Source: Lachnospiraceae bacterium
Lineage (GTDB): Bacteria > Bacillota > Clostridia > Lachnospirales > Lachnospiraceae
DNA: 64,000 bases
Assembly (NCBI GenBank): GCA_009780115.1
Contig: WRAQ01000005.1
Coordinates: 1 to 64,000, forward strand
Direction: 5' to 3'
Of the stretch, positions 7,193 to 15,898 are shown in pieces (within the stretch, counting starts at the first letter, position 1; each line of letters begins with the position of its first letter). A model generated the notes under the pieces. The model searched no databases. It was not told the DNA's origin and saw nothing but the letters and a program-made list of their open reading frames with translations. The position numbers and the translations under genes are program-made.

Positions 7193-8014
7193 ATGACCGA
7201 TAAAACCGCACCAATAGGTATATTCGATTCCGGCGTTGGCGGTTTAACCGTTTTCCGCGAAATAATGAGCCAGATTCCGGGGGAGAGGATAGTTTATTTT
7301 GGTGATACTGCCCGTGTCCCCTATGGTAGTAAATCCCCGGAGACAGTAGCCCGCTATGCCGGACAGATTGTCCGCTTCTTAGAAAGCAAGAAAGTCAAAG
7401 CAATTGTTGTCGCCTGTAATACCGCCAGCGCATTGGCAATGGCAGAAATCGAAAAAAAATACGACATTCCGATGATTGAAGTAATAAAACCCGGTGCAAG
7501 AGTCGCCGCTGAAACAACAGCAAATGGCCGGATTGGCGTTATCGCTACCGAGGCAACAATCCGCAGCAATATTTATACCCGTTACATAAAAAACCTCAAC
7601 GAAACGCTGACTATTACCGGAAGGGCCTGCCCGCTTTTTGTCCCTTTAGTCGAAGAAGGCCTATTAAATGACACTGTTACTGATGAAGTCGCCCGGCGTT
7701 ATTTAACCGGGTTAATAGATATTGATATTGATACCCTGATTCTTGGCTGTACCCACTATCCCCTTATCCGCGAAACCATCGCCCGGATTATGGGGGAAAG
7801 GGTAAAATTGGTCAACCCGGCTTATGAAACTGCCCGTGAACTAAAGGCTTTACTCATGACAAATAACCTTTTAAATGACCGCGAAACCAACTTGAGCGAT
7901 GGCCAATACCACTTATATGTTAGTGACGGTGCTGAAAAATTCAAACAGTTTGCCGATTCCATCATCAAATACGGAATTTTGACAACCAGGACGATAAATA
8001 TAGAGGACTATTAG
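7193..8014 (+). CDS. murI: Glutamate racemase
   Basis: This enzyme interconverts L- and D-glutamate to supply D-Glu for peptidoglycan. The 273-residue protein carries the full signature: IGIFDSGVGGLTV at the N-terminus, YFGDTARVPYG, the first catalytic cysteine in VVACNTASA (about residue 74) and the second in GCTHYPLI (about residue 185). An AAAGGA site precedes ATG. It follows a small membrane-protein gene and precedes a DUF1934 gene 69 bp downstream. Confidence 0.95.
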   Translation: MTDKTAPIGIFDSGVGGLTVFREIMSQIPGERIVYFGDTARVPYGSKSPETVARYAGQIVRFLESKKVKAIVVACNTASALAMAEIEKKYDIPMIEVIKPGARVAAETTANGRIGVIATEATIRSNIYTRYIKNLNETLTITGRACPLFVPLVEEGLLNDTVTDEVARRYLTGLIDIDIDTLILGCTHYPLIRETIARIMGERVKLVNPAYETARELKALLMTNNLLNDRETNLSDGQYHLYVSDGAEKFKQFADSIIKYGILTTRTINIEDY

Positions 8015-8083
8015 AAAGGTGTATTACTATTCACAGCTATCTCGCGGAACAGTGGTGGTGATTTAGTAACAAAGGTATTACAT

Positions 8084-8527
8084 ATGACAAAAGAAGTTCT
8101 GCTTTCTTTGAAAGGCCTGCAATACGATTTGCGGGCTGACAATCAGGAATTTGAAACCATTACCCCGGCTGAATATTATCACCGGAACGGTAATCATTAT
8201 ATTCTTTATGATGAAGTTCAAGCAGATTCAACTGATATAATCAAAAACCGGATCAAATTCCGTGATGATTATTTGGAAGTAATCAAAAAAGGCCCCTTTA
8301 ATGCGAACCTGATTTTTGAGGAAAAAAAGAAGAATATCACTAGCTACGAAACACCGTTTGGTGATTTCATCGTTGGTGTTGATACCGGCAAAGTGAAGAT
8401 GATTGAAGAAGAAAAACGTATCCACATTGAGGTAGATTATCGCTTGGATGTGAATTATGTCCACCTTGCGGACTGCACAATTAGCGTAGATATCCGCGAC
8501 CGGGATGTTGGGTTACCGCTAAGTTGA
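8084..8527 (+). CDS. DUF1934 domain protein (YwiB-like)
   Basis: This is a 147-residue protein of the DUF1934 family, predicted to fold as a calycin-like beta barrel with alternating strands along its whole length. It has no signal peptide or membrane segment. In Firmicutes such proteins often sit near murI or argS, and the same order occurs here. Function is unknown. The repeat R1 copy 1 starts 3 bp after its stop codon. Confidence 0.75.
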   Translation: MTKEVLLSLKGLQYDLRADNQEFETITPAEYYHRNGNHYILYDEVQADSTDIIKNRIKFRDDYLEVIKKGPFNANLIFEEKKKNITSYETPFGDFIVGVDTGKVKMIEEEKRIHIEVDYRLDVNYVHLADCTISVDIRDRDVGLPLS

Positions 8528-8529
8528 GT

Positions 8530-8641
8530 AAGTTGGGCAAAAACATCTCGCAGGAACATTAGGCCGCCTTCTTCCCGAGATTAAGTTTGTATTTTACATT
8601 CAATTAGGCCGTAGTGACGGAGAGAGTTTGTTGCCAGACTT
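8530..8641. repeat. Dispersed structured repeat R1, copy 1
   Basis: This 112-bp element exactly fills the space between two convergent genes. Its terminal arms AAGTTGGGCAA (8530-8540) and TTGCCAGACTT (8631-8641) pair at 9 of 11 positions. The core has AAAACATCTCGCAG near one end, TTAGGCC twice (GGCC at 8562-8565 and 8607-8610) and GGAGAGAGTTT near the other end. Related copies lie at 14121-14229, 26654-26769 and, inverted, 58439-58550. Its position suggests a bidirectional terminator, and the conserved core suggests more than that. Confidence 0.7.
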
Positions 8642-8643
8642 AT

Positions 8644-9120
8644 TTATCTAAGTGGCTTAGCCCCGCCTTTTTCCTGTAGCTTCTCCGTCATCCGTTTCAT
8701 AAACCCTAGCTTTTTCTTAGGTGCGGCGGCAGCTTTGCCATGCAAGCCTTTTACCTCGGTAATATAGATACCGCTGACCGAAGCTTTGACCTCTTTTTTG
8801 ACCGGCACTGAATCAAATATTTTTTCTTCACATACCAAAGACAAGATTTGCGGCCCGACTTTGGCTTTTACAATTGGCAATTTCGCCCGGCGCATAAACT
8901 TCGGCGTTTGATCAATAACTGCTTGCGGTAAACCGGCTTCTTTAAGCCGCATCCGTTTTTTGTCAATAATCAGCATCGAAACGGTCTGCTTCATCGCATC
9001 GATTTGTTCCTTTTGCGCATCCTGTTTCTTCTTCGCTTTTCTTCCGACGATAAAAAGAACAGCTAAAGCGATGAGGAGAACTACGGTAATTATAATCATG
9101 ATAAGTAATGGGGTGCTCAT
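8644..9120 (-). CDS. Conserved membrane-anchored protein of unknown function
   Basis: This 158-residue protein has one N-terminal transmembrane helix (about residues 5-25), a short coiled region and a conserved cytoplasmic domain with PKFMRRAKLPIVKAKVGPQI and KEVKASVSGIYITEVKGLHG (20 residues each). I know this pattern only from hypothetical clostridial proteins. ATG 9120 is chosen because GGAGG lies 9 nt upstream. A longer in-frame start at 9159 lacks this. The strong basic content suggests contact with nucleic acid or phosphate head groups, but that is a guess. Confidence 0.7.
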   Translation of the reverse strand: MSTPLLIMIIITVVLLIALAVLFIVGRKAKKKQDAQKEQIDAMKQTVSMLIIDKKRMRLKEAGLPQAVIDQTPKFMRRAKLPIVKAKVGPQILSLVCEEKIFDSVPVKKEVKASVSGIYITEVKGLHGKAAAAPKKKLGFMKRMTEKLQEKGGAKPLR

Positions 9121-9195
9121 TATTAACCTCCGAATAATAGATATAGTAAATCTTAACACCCTTTTAATAATAAGTAAAGAATATCGTGACTAATT

Positions 9196-11511
9196 TTACT
9201 CTGTTTTCACTTCAATATTTATTTTGCGATTAGCAAACATCCCAATTATCCGGGAATAATAAACTTTGTGTATATGTGTAAAATATCCATATACGATTAG
9301 CAATAAATATAATATTATACCGCCAATAAAATTATCGCCTAACACAATAAAAGTAGCAAGAATAATGGCACATCCGCCGGGTAATAACCTTATTCCTACC
9401 CCTTTAAAAAATTTTTGTGACCCCTCGTTCAAATTTCTATCTCTGCTAACAATAAATAAAGGATAAAATGCCAATAAGCAAAAAGTAAACCCTAAGATTA
9501 TAAACATTGAATAAAATTTTATTTCAACAGCAATAATATTTGCTAAAAAGTCTATCATTTTAGTATCTATAATGATAAATCTATTTGTTATTACTGCAGC
9601 AACATAACCGCACACGGGTAAAGCGACTAGAAAAATCCAAGACAAATTCCTCATTCCTTTCGTCGGGTTCGCACAAAAGGCATTTACATGCAAAGCCCAG
9701 GCATACCCCATTGACAATAAAGCGGCAGTAGTAAGTAATATGATTTCGAAAACATCCCCTATTTTATCACTAAATATTGTATTAACCGAAATCACTATTG
9801 CGGCAATAACTATTAACCCCCAAGAATTTTTTTGGGTTTTCTCCTTGTTCTCTTGCATATTTATTATTTCATTAACAACGCCGTGAACGCAGCAACAATT
9901 ATCTTTAAAATTATCAATATTACTACGCATTTCAGGGTTAAGTACATTTACCGAATATTCCAAAAATTTGTCGGCTATATAATCATGTGTTACTTCATAT
10001 AATAAAGGCGAAGTATCAAGTTTTTTTACTAACCTTAATTTAACCAATCGATTAAGGACACTGCTTTCAGATTCAATAGAATCTTTATTATCTCTATAAA
10101 ATAGCATTTCTCCTATTTGTGTGGCACTAAAAGCTTTATTGGCTTTCTTGCCGGATATCTGATTAGCTTTTACCCCTACTGTCCTATTCGCATTTCCGCC
10201 GGACGATAATAAATACATAATTTGTAATGCTTCAAAAAAATTACCCGTACTACTTAATTGTCTGTCAAAATACCTTGATAATATAATACTTATGTTTAAA
10301 TTATCTTTATCAAATAATTTACTCATCCTAGCATCTTTATCTTGTTCTAATACTGAGCAAATCATTTGGCGCTCAATCATGACAGAATCTTTAAGTAAAT
10401 TTTTTATATCATCATTTGCTTTTAATTCTATAAAAGCATTATCACACTTAGTTTCAAATTGCTTATAACTATTAGGATTGTCATTTTGAGTAAATAATAA
10501 TACCGAGTTTTTGTTTTCATTATGAACGATTACGCTATCTTGAAAAGCGATAATCCCGTTTTCTTTTTCAATTTTATCCCTTTTTTGTAAGACGAAATTA
10601 AATTCAGATAAAAATAAAGATAACTTGTCATCGCGGATAGAGAAAATTACCGCAATATTTTTCATGCTTAATTTCATAAAAAATTGTTCAATAGCCTGTT
10701 CTTTTTTTTCTTCTTTTAACGATGTAAAGAAATTTTCAAATTGGTCAAAAACCAATACTAAAGGGCGGCCTCTACCGTTATCCCATTCATCGTTTGATAG
10801 GGTAGATTCTAATTTTTCGATTGCATCGCTATATTCTGCAAAGCCCATTCCCCCGCCTAAAGCGATATTGATACCCCTCAACAAAGAATTTTCAAAATCA
10901 TTATATTGAGATGAAAATCGATATATGCGATTAATATCAAACTTTGAATTAGGTAATTTATTCTGTTCTTCATATTCCTTTATTTTACTATTAAAAATAT
11001 TTTCAGTCTTATAGTTTTCTACTAGCCACAAGAGAGTAGATTTGCCGCTGCCGCTTTCTCCGGTTAACAACAATATATTTTTCTCATCTGCCTGATTTGA
11101 AATTTCGCATAATCTCCTGGATATATAATCTACCTCTTTAACACGCCGGTCTAATTTATTATCTTTAGTTAAATCATCAACTGAATAAACGGAGGAAAAA
11201 TTTTCGGAGGAACCATAGGGTGGTATATATTGGTTTTTTCGAAATTTTTCTACAGCAAAAAATACACCAATAATAATGACAATAATTCCTATTGCCAATC
11301 CTAGTAAAATATAGTTTTCCATTATATTAACAATGAAATTCATAGGCAGCAAAATTGTAACTACATAAAACGTGATTACACTTAGAATCCACTTTATTGC
11401 GATATTGCCAACCGTACCAAAAGAATAAAAACTAAAGCGGCTGTTTTTTTGACGGTCTATACATTTTAGTATATCTTGGGTAGTTTTTTTGGAGTTATAG
11501 CTGTAATTCAT
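9196..11511 (-). CDS. STAND-like P-loop NTPase with N- and C-terminal membrane segments
   Basis: This 771-residue protein starts with two hydrophobic helices (about residues 35-95). An NTPase domain follows, with Walker A GESGSGKST (about 150) and Walker B LVLVFDQFENFF (about 252), then an arginine-containing sensor-like strand (FSIRDD) and a winged-helix-like segment. It ends with about six predicted membrane helices (from about residue 560). The DQFE form of Walker B is typical of the nSTAND1 group, which usually carries repeat sensors rather than a membrane domain. STAND proteins act as signal switches, many in phage defence or regulated cell death. Start ATG 11511 has AGGAGAGGTG upstream. 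The gene is visibly more AT-rich than its neighbours, suggesting transfer. Confidence 0.7.
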   Translation of the reverse strand: MNYSYNSKKTTQDILKCIDRQKNSRFSFYSFGTVGNIAIKWILSVITFYVVTILLPMNFIVNIMENYILLGLAIGIIVIIIGVFFAVEKFRKNQYIPPYGSSENFSSVYSVDDLTKDNKLDRRVKEVDYISRRLCEISNQADEKNILLLTGESGSGKSTLLWLVENYKTENIFNSKIKEYEEQNKLPNSKFDINRIYRFSSQYNDFENSLLRGINIALGGGMGFAEYSDAIEKLESTLSNDEWDNGRGRPLVLVFDQFENFFTSLKEEKKEQAIEQFFMKLSMKNIAVIFSIRDDKLSLFLSEFNFVLQKRDKIEKENGIIAFQDSVIVHNENKNSVLLFTQNDNPNSYKQFETKCDNAFIELKANDDIKNLLKDSVMIERQMICSVLEQDKDARMSKLFDKDNLNISIILSRYFDRQLSSTGNFFEALQIMYLLSSGGNANRTVGVKANQISGKKANKAFSATQIGEMLFYRDNKDSIESESSVLNRLVKLRLVKKLDTSPLLYEVTHDYIADKFLEYSVNVLNPEMRSNIDNFKDNCCCVHGVVNEIINMQENKEKTQKNSWGLIVIAAIVISVNTIFSDKIGDVFEIILLTTAALLSMGYAWALHVNAFCANPTKGMRNLSWIFLVALPVCGYVAAVITNRFIIIDTKMIDFLANIIAVEIKFYSMFIILGFTFCLLAFYPLFIVSRDRNLNEGSQKFFKGVGIRLLPGGCAIILATFIVLGDNFIGGIILYLLLIVYGYFTHIHKVYYSRIIGMFANRKINIEVKTE

Positions 11512-11800
11512 AATGTTCACCTCTCCTTTTTTCACATATTTTACCATGCTTCGGCAATTTTTTCAATTCTTTAATCCCCTGAAAAATGATAAAAAATGAA
11601 TGAGAAGTACAGAGCTTTATCCTTTACTTGTTACTGACTTAAAAATGCCCTATATGTGAAATTTTTGTTAAAACACTATCTTTACGCGATTAATTGTGAT
11701 ATAACTGAATTAACGTGTCTATTCAACAGCTAAAGGCTGTTCATTGAAATAGAAACGAATTAACATATTTCTAACGGCTTGAAAGGAGTTTTTGAGAATT

Positions 11801-12868
11801 ATGAAAAAGTATTTTACATTAGTTTTAGCGGTTTTGTTGTCTGTCGGTTTATTAGCTGGATGTGGTTCGAATAATGATGCAGAGTATCTTAAAGATATAA
11901 GTGCGGACAAGTTCGTCACCTTGGGTCAGTACAAAGGAATTGAAATCACTGTCCCTGCGCCAATAGTCACGGATGAGGACGTTGAAGAAACGGTTAGTTC
12001 CATTCTGATGAATTATCCGATGATGGAAGCGGTTTCCGGCCCGGGTGAAGCCGGTGATGAAGTAATCATTGATTTTGTCGGAACGCTTGATGGTGTAGCA
12101 TTTGAGGGCGGTACATCATTTAATTATGATTATACACTTGGTTCAAACCAATTCATTCCTGATTTATGCGAAGGTATGATTGGGATGAGTGTTGGTGATG
12201 TCTGGGATATTCCGGTAATGTTTCCGGAAGAGTATCATAATCCTGATTTAGCCGGGCAGCAATCTAGTTTTCAGGTAACGATGAACAGCATCGAAAGGCC
12301 GGTGGTAATCTCGGAAATGACTGATGAATATGTAGCATGGTTCACCGAAGGAATGTATACGACTGCCAGTGATTTCCGTGCTTATATTAGAGAAAGTATG
12401 GAGACTGATGCTCAGGCGGCTTTTGAAAATGAGGTTGTCAATCAAATAACGGAGACAATTATTGAAAATGCTGAATTTAAAAAGCTTCCGGCCGCGATGG
12501 TTAAACGGATAAATGATGCTTTAATCAACAGTATCTCTTATTACGCAGCAATGTATGGTTTAGACTTAGAAACTTATATGATGCTTGCCGGGCTTTCAAG
12601 CGGGGACATGTCTGCTGAAGAAATAATGATGGATCAAGCCGAACGGACCGCAAGGAATTACATTGCTTTTCAAGCGATTGCCGATATCGAAGGTATGGCT
12701 GTTACCGATGAAGATGTAGATTCAGGAATCGCCGAGCTTGCCGCTTCGATGGGAATGACAATTGAAGAATATATAGTTGGGATGGATATTGATAGTTACC
12801 GGGAATATTTGATGATCGAAAGAGTTTCCGAATTTTTACAAGAAAATGCAGTAATAATTTATCTATAA
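11801..12868 (+). CDS. Trigger-factor-like peptidyl-prolyl isomerase lipoprotein
   Basis: This 355-residue lipoprotein (signal peptide with lipobox LLAGC) carries an FKBP-type PPIase domain (about residues 80-165, with GDEVIIDFVGTLDG and the family-typical GMIGMSVGD) followed by a trigger-factor C-terminal chaperone domain. The N-terminal ribosome-binding domain of trigger factor is replaced by the signal peptide. It should therefore act as an extracytoplasmic foldase rather than at the ribosome. The start is ATG 11801 with AAAGGAG 12 nt upstream; an upstream TTG at 11792 is too close to that site. The 289 bp before it holds a small AACAGC/GCTGTT hairpin and no confident promoter. Confidence 0.85.
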   Translation: MKKYFTLVLAVLLSVGLLAGCGSNNDAEYLKDISADKFVTLGQYKGIEITVPAPIVTDEDVEETVSSILMNYPMMEAVSGPGEAGDEVIIDFVGTLDGVAFEGGTSFNYDYTLGSNQFIPDLCEGMIGMSVGDVWDIPVMFPEEYHNPDLAGQQSSFQVTMNSIERPVVISEMTDEYVAWFTEGMYTTASDFRAYIRESMETDAQAAFENEVVNQITETIIENAEFKKLPAAMVKRINDALINSISYYAAMYGLDLETYMMLAGLSSGDMSAEEIMMDQAERTARNYIAFQAIADIEGMAVTDEDVDSGIAELAASMGMTIEEYIVGMDIDSYREYLMIERVSEFLQENAVIIYL

Positions 12869-12883
12869 TATTATTAGGGCCGT

Positions 12884-14110
12884 ATGGGAAGAAAAGCTGT
12901 TAGATGGATAATAATAGTTACATTCATGGCATGTTTATTAGTGGTAGTACCGGTCGGGGCTACCACTATTTCCGAACTGCAAAGGCAGCAGCGCGAACTA
13001 AGGCAGCAGCAAGAAGAGATAAGACGACAACGGGCCGCCGAGCAAAATCAGTTAAATGAGATTTCCGGTAATATCTCCGGGTTGGAAAATGAAGCCGGCG
13101 GTGTCCTTGCGGAAATTGAAGGGCTTGACGAATCATTAATTATGATTATGGCAAGTGTTGATATGATTATCGCGGAGATAAATATAAAAGAAGAGGATAT
13201 CATTGTCACTACTGCTTTGTATGAACAAGCGATATTAATTGAAGAAGCTCAATATGAAAGAATGAAACTTCGGATTAAGCATATGTATGAAACATCTGAT
13301 ATTTCGGTTCTGCAGGTTTTGGTAGAATCGAAAAGCTTAAGTGAGATGTTAAGCTGGCTTGAATACATGGAAAAGGTTAATGAATATGATGGCCTGCAAC
13401 TTGATGCATACATAGAAGCAAAAGAAGAAAAAGAAGCATTAAAAGCGCAGTTAGAAGATGAGATGGCGGCTCTTTCCGCCCAGCAGCATGAGCTTGAAGA
13501 AGAGAAGCAAGAGCTTGAGCGTTTACTGGCCGAGAAAAGGGAATTATTTGAAAATTATGAAGCGTTAATCGCCATTGCAAGGCAGCAGGCGGCGGTATTT
13601 AGCGCGAATATCAGAAATCAAAACGCACGAATCAACCAATTAGCGCAGCAAGAGGCACAAGTAAAAGCACAGGAAATCGCTGCTGTCCAAGCGGCTGAAG
13701 CCGCGAGGAGAGGCACCGGTGGCGGCAGTGCCGGCGGTAACTATGCACCACCGAGTAGTTTTACCGGTTCAACGGGGGAACGGATTGCCGCTTATGCGGT
13801 TCAATTCGTTGGGAACCCTTATGTTGCAGGGGGGACGAGCCTGACAAACGGCGCCGACTGCTCCGGATTTATCTGGCGTATATACCGCGATTTTGGTTAC
13901 AATGTCCCGCGGACCTCATTTGCGTTCCGCTCCGCCGGGACCGGAGTAGAGTATAGCGAAGCAAGACCGGGTGATGTTGTTTGTTATGCCGGGCATGTTG
14001 GTATTTTTATTGGCAATGGGCGGATTGTCCATGCAAGTACGGAGAGAACCGGAATCATCATCACCAACGCGAATTACCGCCCGATACTTGCGGTACGTCG
14101 CCTAGTATGA
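12884..14110 (+). CDS. Secreted coiled-coil NlpC/P60 peptidoglycan endopeptidase
   Basis: This 408-residue protein has a signal peptide (about 1-26), long Gln/Glu-rich coiled coils (about 28-275), a Gly/Ser linker and a C-terminal NlpC/P60 domain. The catalytic residues are visible: Cys in GADCSGF (about 326), His in GHVGIF (about 370) and the third polar residue in IVHAST (about 382). The layout matches PcsB/CwlO-type DL-endopeptidases, whose coiled coil is usually controlled by FtsEX. No ftsEX lies in this window. It starts 15 bp after the trigger-factor-like gene and is probably cotranscribed with it. The ribosome binding site is weak. Confidence 0.88.
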   Translation: MGRKAVRWIIIVTFMACLLVVVPVGATTISELQRQQRELRQQQEEIRRQRAAEQNQLNEISGNISGLENEAGGVLAEIEGLDESLIMIMASVDMIIAEINIKEEDIIVTTALYEQAILIEEAQYERMKLRIKHMYETSDISVLQVLVESKSLSEMLSWLEYMEKVNEYDGLQLDAYIEAKEEKEALKAQLEDEMAALSAQQHELEEEKQELERLLAEKRELFENYEALIAIARQQAAVFSANIRNQNARINQLAQQEAQVKAQEIAAVQAAEAARRGTGGGSAGGNYAPPSSFTGSTGERIAAYAVQFVGNPYVAGGTSLTNGADCSGFIWRIYRDFGYNVPRTSFAFRSAGTGVEYSEARPGDVVCYAGHVGIFIGNGRIVHASTERTGIIITNANYRPILAVRRLV

Positions 14111-14113
14111 TAT

Positions 14114-14236
14114 TTTCGTGAGACAGACAAAAACATCTCGCAGGAGCCTTAGGCCGCCTTCTTCCCGAGATAAAGCTAAACGAATAAGCCAGTTAGGCCG
14201 TAGTGACGGAGAGAGTTTATTGTCTGTCTTGCGAAA
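14114..14236. repeat. Dispersed structured repeat R1, copy 2
   Basis: This copy lies between two rightward genes. Its arms AGACAGACAA (14121-14130) and TTGTCTGTCT (14220-14229) pair perfectly. The helix continues outward through TTTCGTG against TGCGAAA with two G-U pairs, making a 17-bp closing stem. The internal conserved core is the same as in copy 1 but the arm sequence is different. If transcribed from the upstream operon it would fold in the RNA between the NlpC gene and clpX. Confidence 0.7.
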
Positions 14237-14255
14237 CTATAGAAAGTAGATTAAT

Positions 14256-15704
14256 ATGGAAGAAAATTTAAATAATAACACCGATGAGAACGAGTACGAG
14301 GATGTTTGTTTCGCTTGCCGCCGCCCTGAATCAAAAGCCGGCAAAATGTTCAAGCTGCCTAATCAAATCTGTGTTTGCAACGATTGCCTCCACAAAACGA
14401 TGGAGACAATCAGCCAGTTTGATTATCAAGGTATGCTGAATAACCCCCATGTTTTAAATGAAATTCATAATATTGAGAAAAATAATAAACATATTTTTCC
14501 CAATATCAGCTTTATTAATCTCGCTGATTTGCAAGGCGAAGGGGGAATACCTAATAAGCAAAAGTTAAAGCGCAAGAAAAAGGGCACAGCTGCCGAGCCG
14601 GTCCTTGATATCCATAATATCCCGCCGCCGCACAAAATCAAGGCTCAACTTGATGACTATGTAGTTGGGCAAGAGCAGGCAAAAAAAGTTATTTCCGTCG
14701 CGGTTTATAACCATTATAAACGGGTTGCCACCGACATGATGGACGAAATTGAAATTGAAAAATCCAATATGCTGATGATTGGCCCGACCGGTTGCGGTAA
14801 GACTTATCTTGTCAGGACTTTAGCCCGTCTGCTTGATGTTCCGTTAGCAGTAACAGATGCCACTTCTTTGACTGAAGCAGGTTATATTGGTGATGATATT
14901 GAAAGTGTCGTTTCTAAACTACTTGCTGCTGCAGAAAATGATGTTGAAAAAGCCGAGCAGGGTATTATTTTCATCGATGAAATTGACAAAATAGCCAAGA
15001 AAAAAGACACTCATTCCCGCGATGTCAGTGGTGAATCGGTGCAGCAGGGAATGCTCAAACTTTTAGAAGGTGCGGAAATCGAAGTACCGGTCGGGGCTAA
15101 CAGTAAAAACGCTATGGTCCCGCTTACGACGATTAATACCCGCAATATCCTTTTTATCTGCGGTGGGGCTTTTCCTGACCTTGACGAGATTATCAAACGC
15201 CGCCTTAAAAAGCAGACGGCAATTGGCTTTAATGCCGAGTTAAAAGATAAATATGATAAACAGAAGAACATTCATAATCAAGTAACAGCCCAGGATTTAA
15301 AAGAGTTCGGCATGGTGCCGGAATTTATCGGGCGCCTTCCGGTATTATTTACGCTGGATGCTTTGTCGGAAGAGATGTTAATAAAGATATTAAGCGAACC
15401 AAAAAACGCGATTTTGAAGCAATACCAAAAATTGTTAGCGTTGGATGAAGTTCAACTTATATTCGACCCTAATGCTATTAATGCAATCGCAAATAAAGCG
15501 ATGGAAAAAGATACCGGGGCGCGGGCGCTAAGAGCGATAATCGAAGAATTTATGCTTGATATTATGTTTGAAATACCGAAAGATGAAAATATTGGCCGGG
15601 TAATTATTACCGAAGATTATATCAAAGGCACCGGCGGGCCGGTTATCGAAATCCGTAATAATAATTCGATGGCGATTGGATTGCCGGTTACCGGCCATCG
15701 ATAG
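14256..15704 (+). CDS. clpX: ATP-dependent protease unfoldase ClpX
   Basis: This hexameric AAA+ unfoldase feeds substrates to ClpP. The 482-residue protein starts with the zinc-binding domain (C18, C21, C41, C44). The AAA+ core carries Walker A GPTGCGKT (about residue 176), Walker B IIFIDEID, and a pore loop written GYIG where most ClpX have GYVG. It is about 60 residues longer than typical ClpX because of a Lys-rich linker between the zinc domain and the AAA+ core. No clpP is adjacent; the trigger-factor-like gene upstream echoes the common tig-clpP-clpX order. The stop codon lies inside the first copy of a duplicated regulatory segment (15699-15752). Confidence 0.9.
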   Translation: MEENLNNNTDENEYEDVCFACRRPESKAGKMFKLPNQICVCNDCLHKTMETISQFDYQGMLNNPHVLNEIHNIEKNNKHIFPNISFINLADLQGEGGIPNKQKLKRKKKGTAAEPVLDIHNIPPPHKIKAQLDDYVVGQEQAKKVISVAVYNHYKRVATDMMDEIEIEKSNMLMIGPTGCGKTYLVRTLARLLDVPLAVTDATSLTEAGYIGDDIESVVSKLLAAAENDVEKAEQGIIFIDEIDKIAKKKDTHSRDVSGESVQQGMLKLLEGAEIEVPVGANSKNAMVPLTTINTRNILFICGGAFPDLDEIIKRRLKKQTAIGFNAELKDKYDKQKNIHNQVTAQDLKEFGMVPEFIGRLPVLFTLDALSEEMLIKILSEPKNAILKQYQKLLALDEVQLIFDPNAINAIANKAMEKDTGARALRAIIEEFMLDIMFEIPKDENIGRVIITEDYIKGTGGPVIEIRNNNSMAIGLPVTGHR

Positions 15705-15752
15705 ACCGAAGGTCTAGAGTTGTTGTAAATTACGGAATAATATGATAGAATC
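15699..15752 (+). promoter_or_regulatory. Duplicated regulatory segment, copy 1, with promoter P1
   Basis: This 54-bp unit recurs at 15808-15862. It contains a TAGACC/GGTCTA palindrome with 3-nt spacer, then TTGTAA (15723-15728), a 17-bp spacer and TAGAAT (15746-15751). Its first bases include the clpX stop codon. Transcripts from P1 would run straight into the hairpin at 15748-15800. Confidence 0.6.
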
Positions 15753-15800
15753 AGCAGAAAAACAAGCGCGAGCGTAAGTGAGCATTTGTTTTTACCTGAT
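15748..15800 (+). terminator. Hairpin between the duplicated promoters
   Basis: Nested arms GAATCAG with CTGATTC and AAAAACAA (15758-15765) with TTGTTTTT (15786-15793) form a long stem with a T-run. The loop is GC-rich with GAGCG- and GTGAGC-like steps. It is placed to terminate clpX readthrough and transcripts from P1 before P2. Confidence 0.6.
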
Positions 15801-15807
15801 TCGTCAA

Positions 15808-15862
15808 CGATAGACCAAAGGTCTAGAGTTGTTGTAAATTGTGAAATAATATGATATAATTC
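15808..15862 (+). promoter_or_regulatory. Duplicated regulatory segment, copy 2, with promoter P2
   Basis: This is a near-identical repeat of 15699-15752, with the same TAGACC/GGTCTA palindrome. TTGTAA (15832-15837), a 17-bp spacer and a perfect TATAAT (15855-15860) follow. It probably drives the kinase-cyclase-hydrogenase operon starting at 15899. Confidence 0.7.
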
Positions 15863-15898
15863 TTTAAATAGTGTCAGCATTGTGTGAAGGGAGATTTC

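Noticed and set aside
8530-8641. R1 as a simple MITE with fixed terminal inverted repeats
   Set aside because: The terminal arms differ from copy to copy while remaining complementary, and no target-site duplication is seen.
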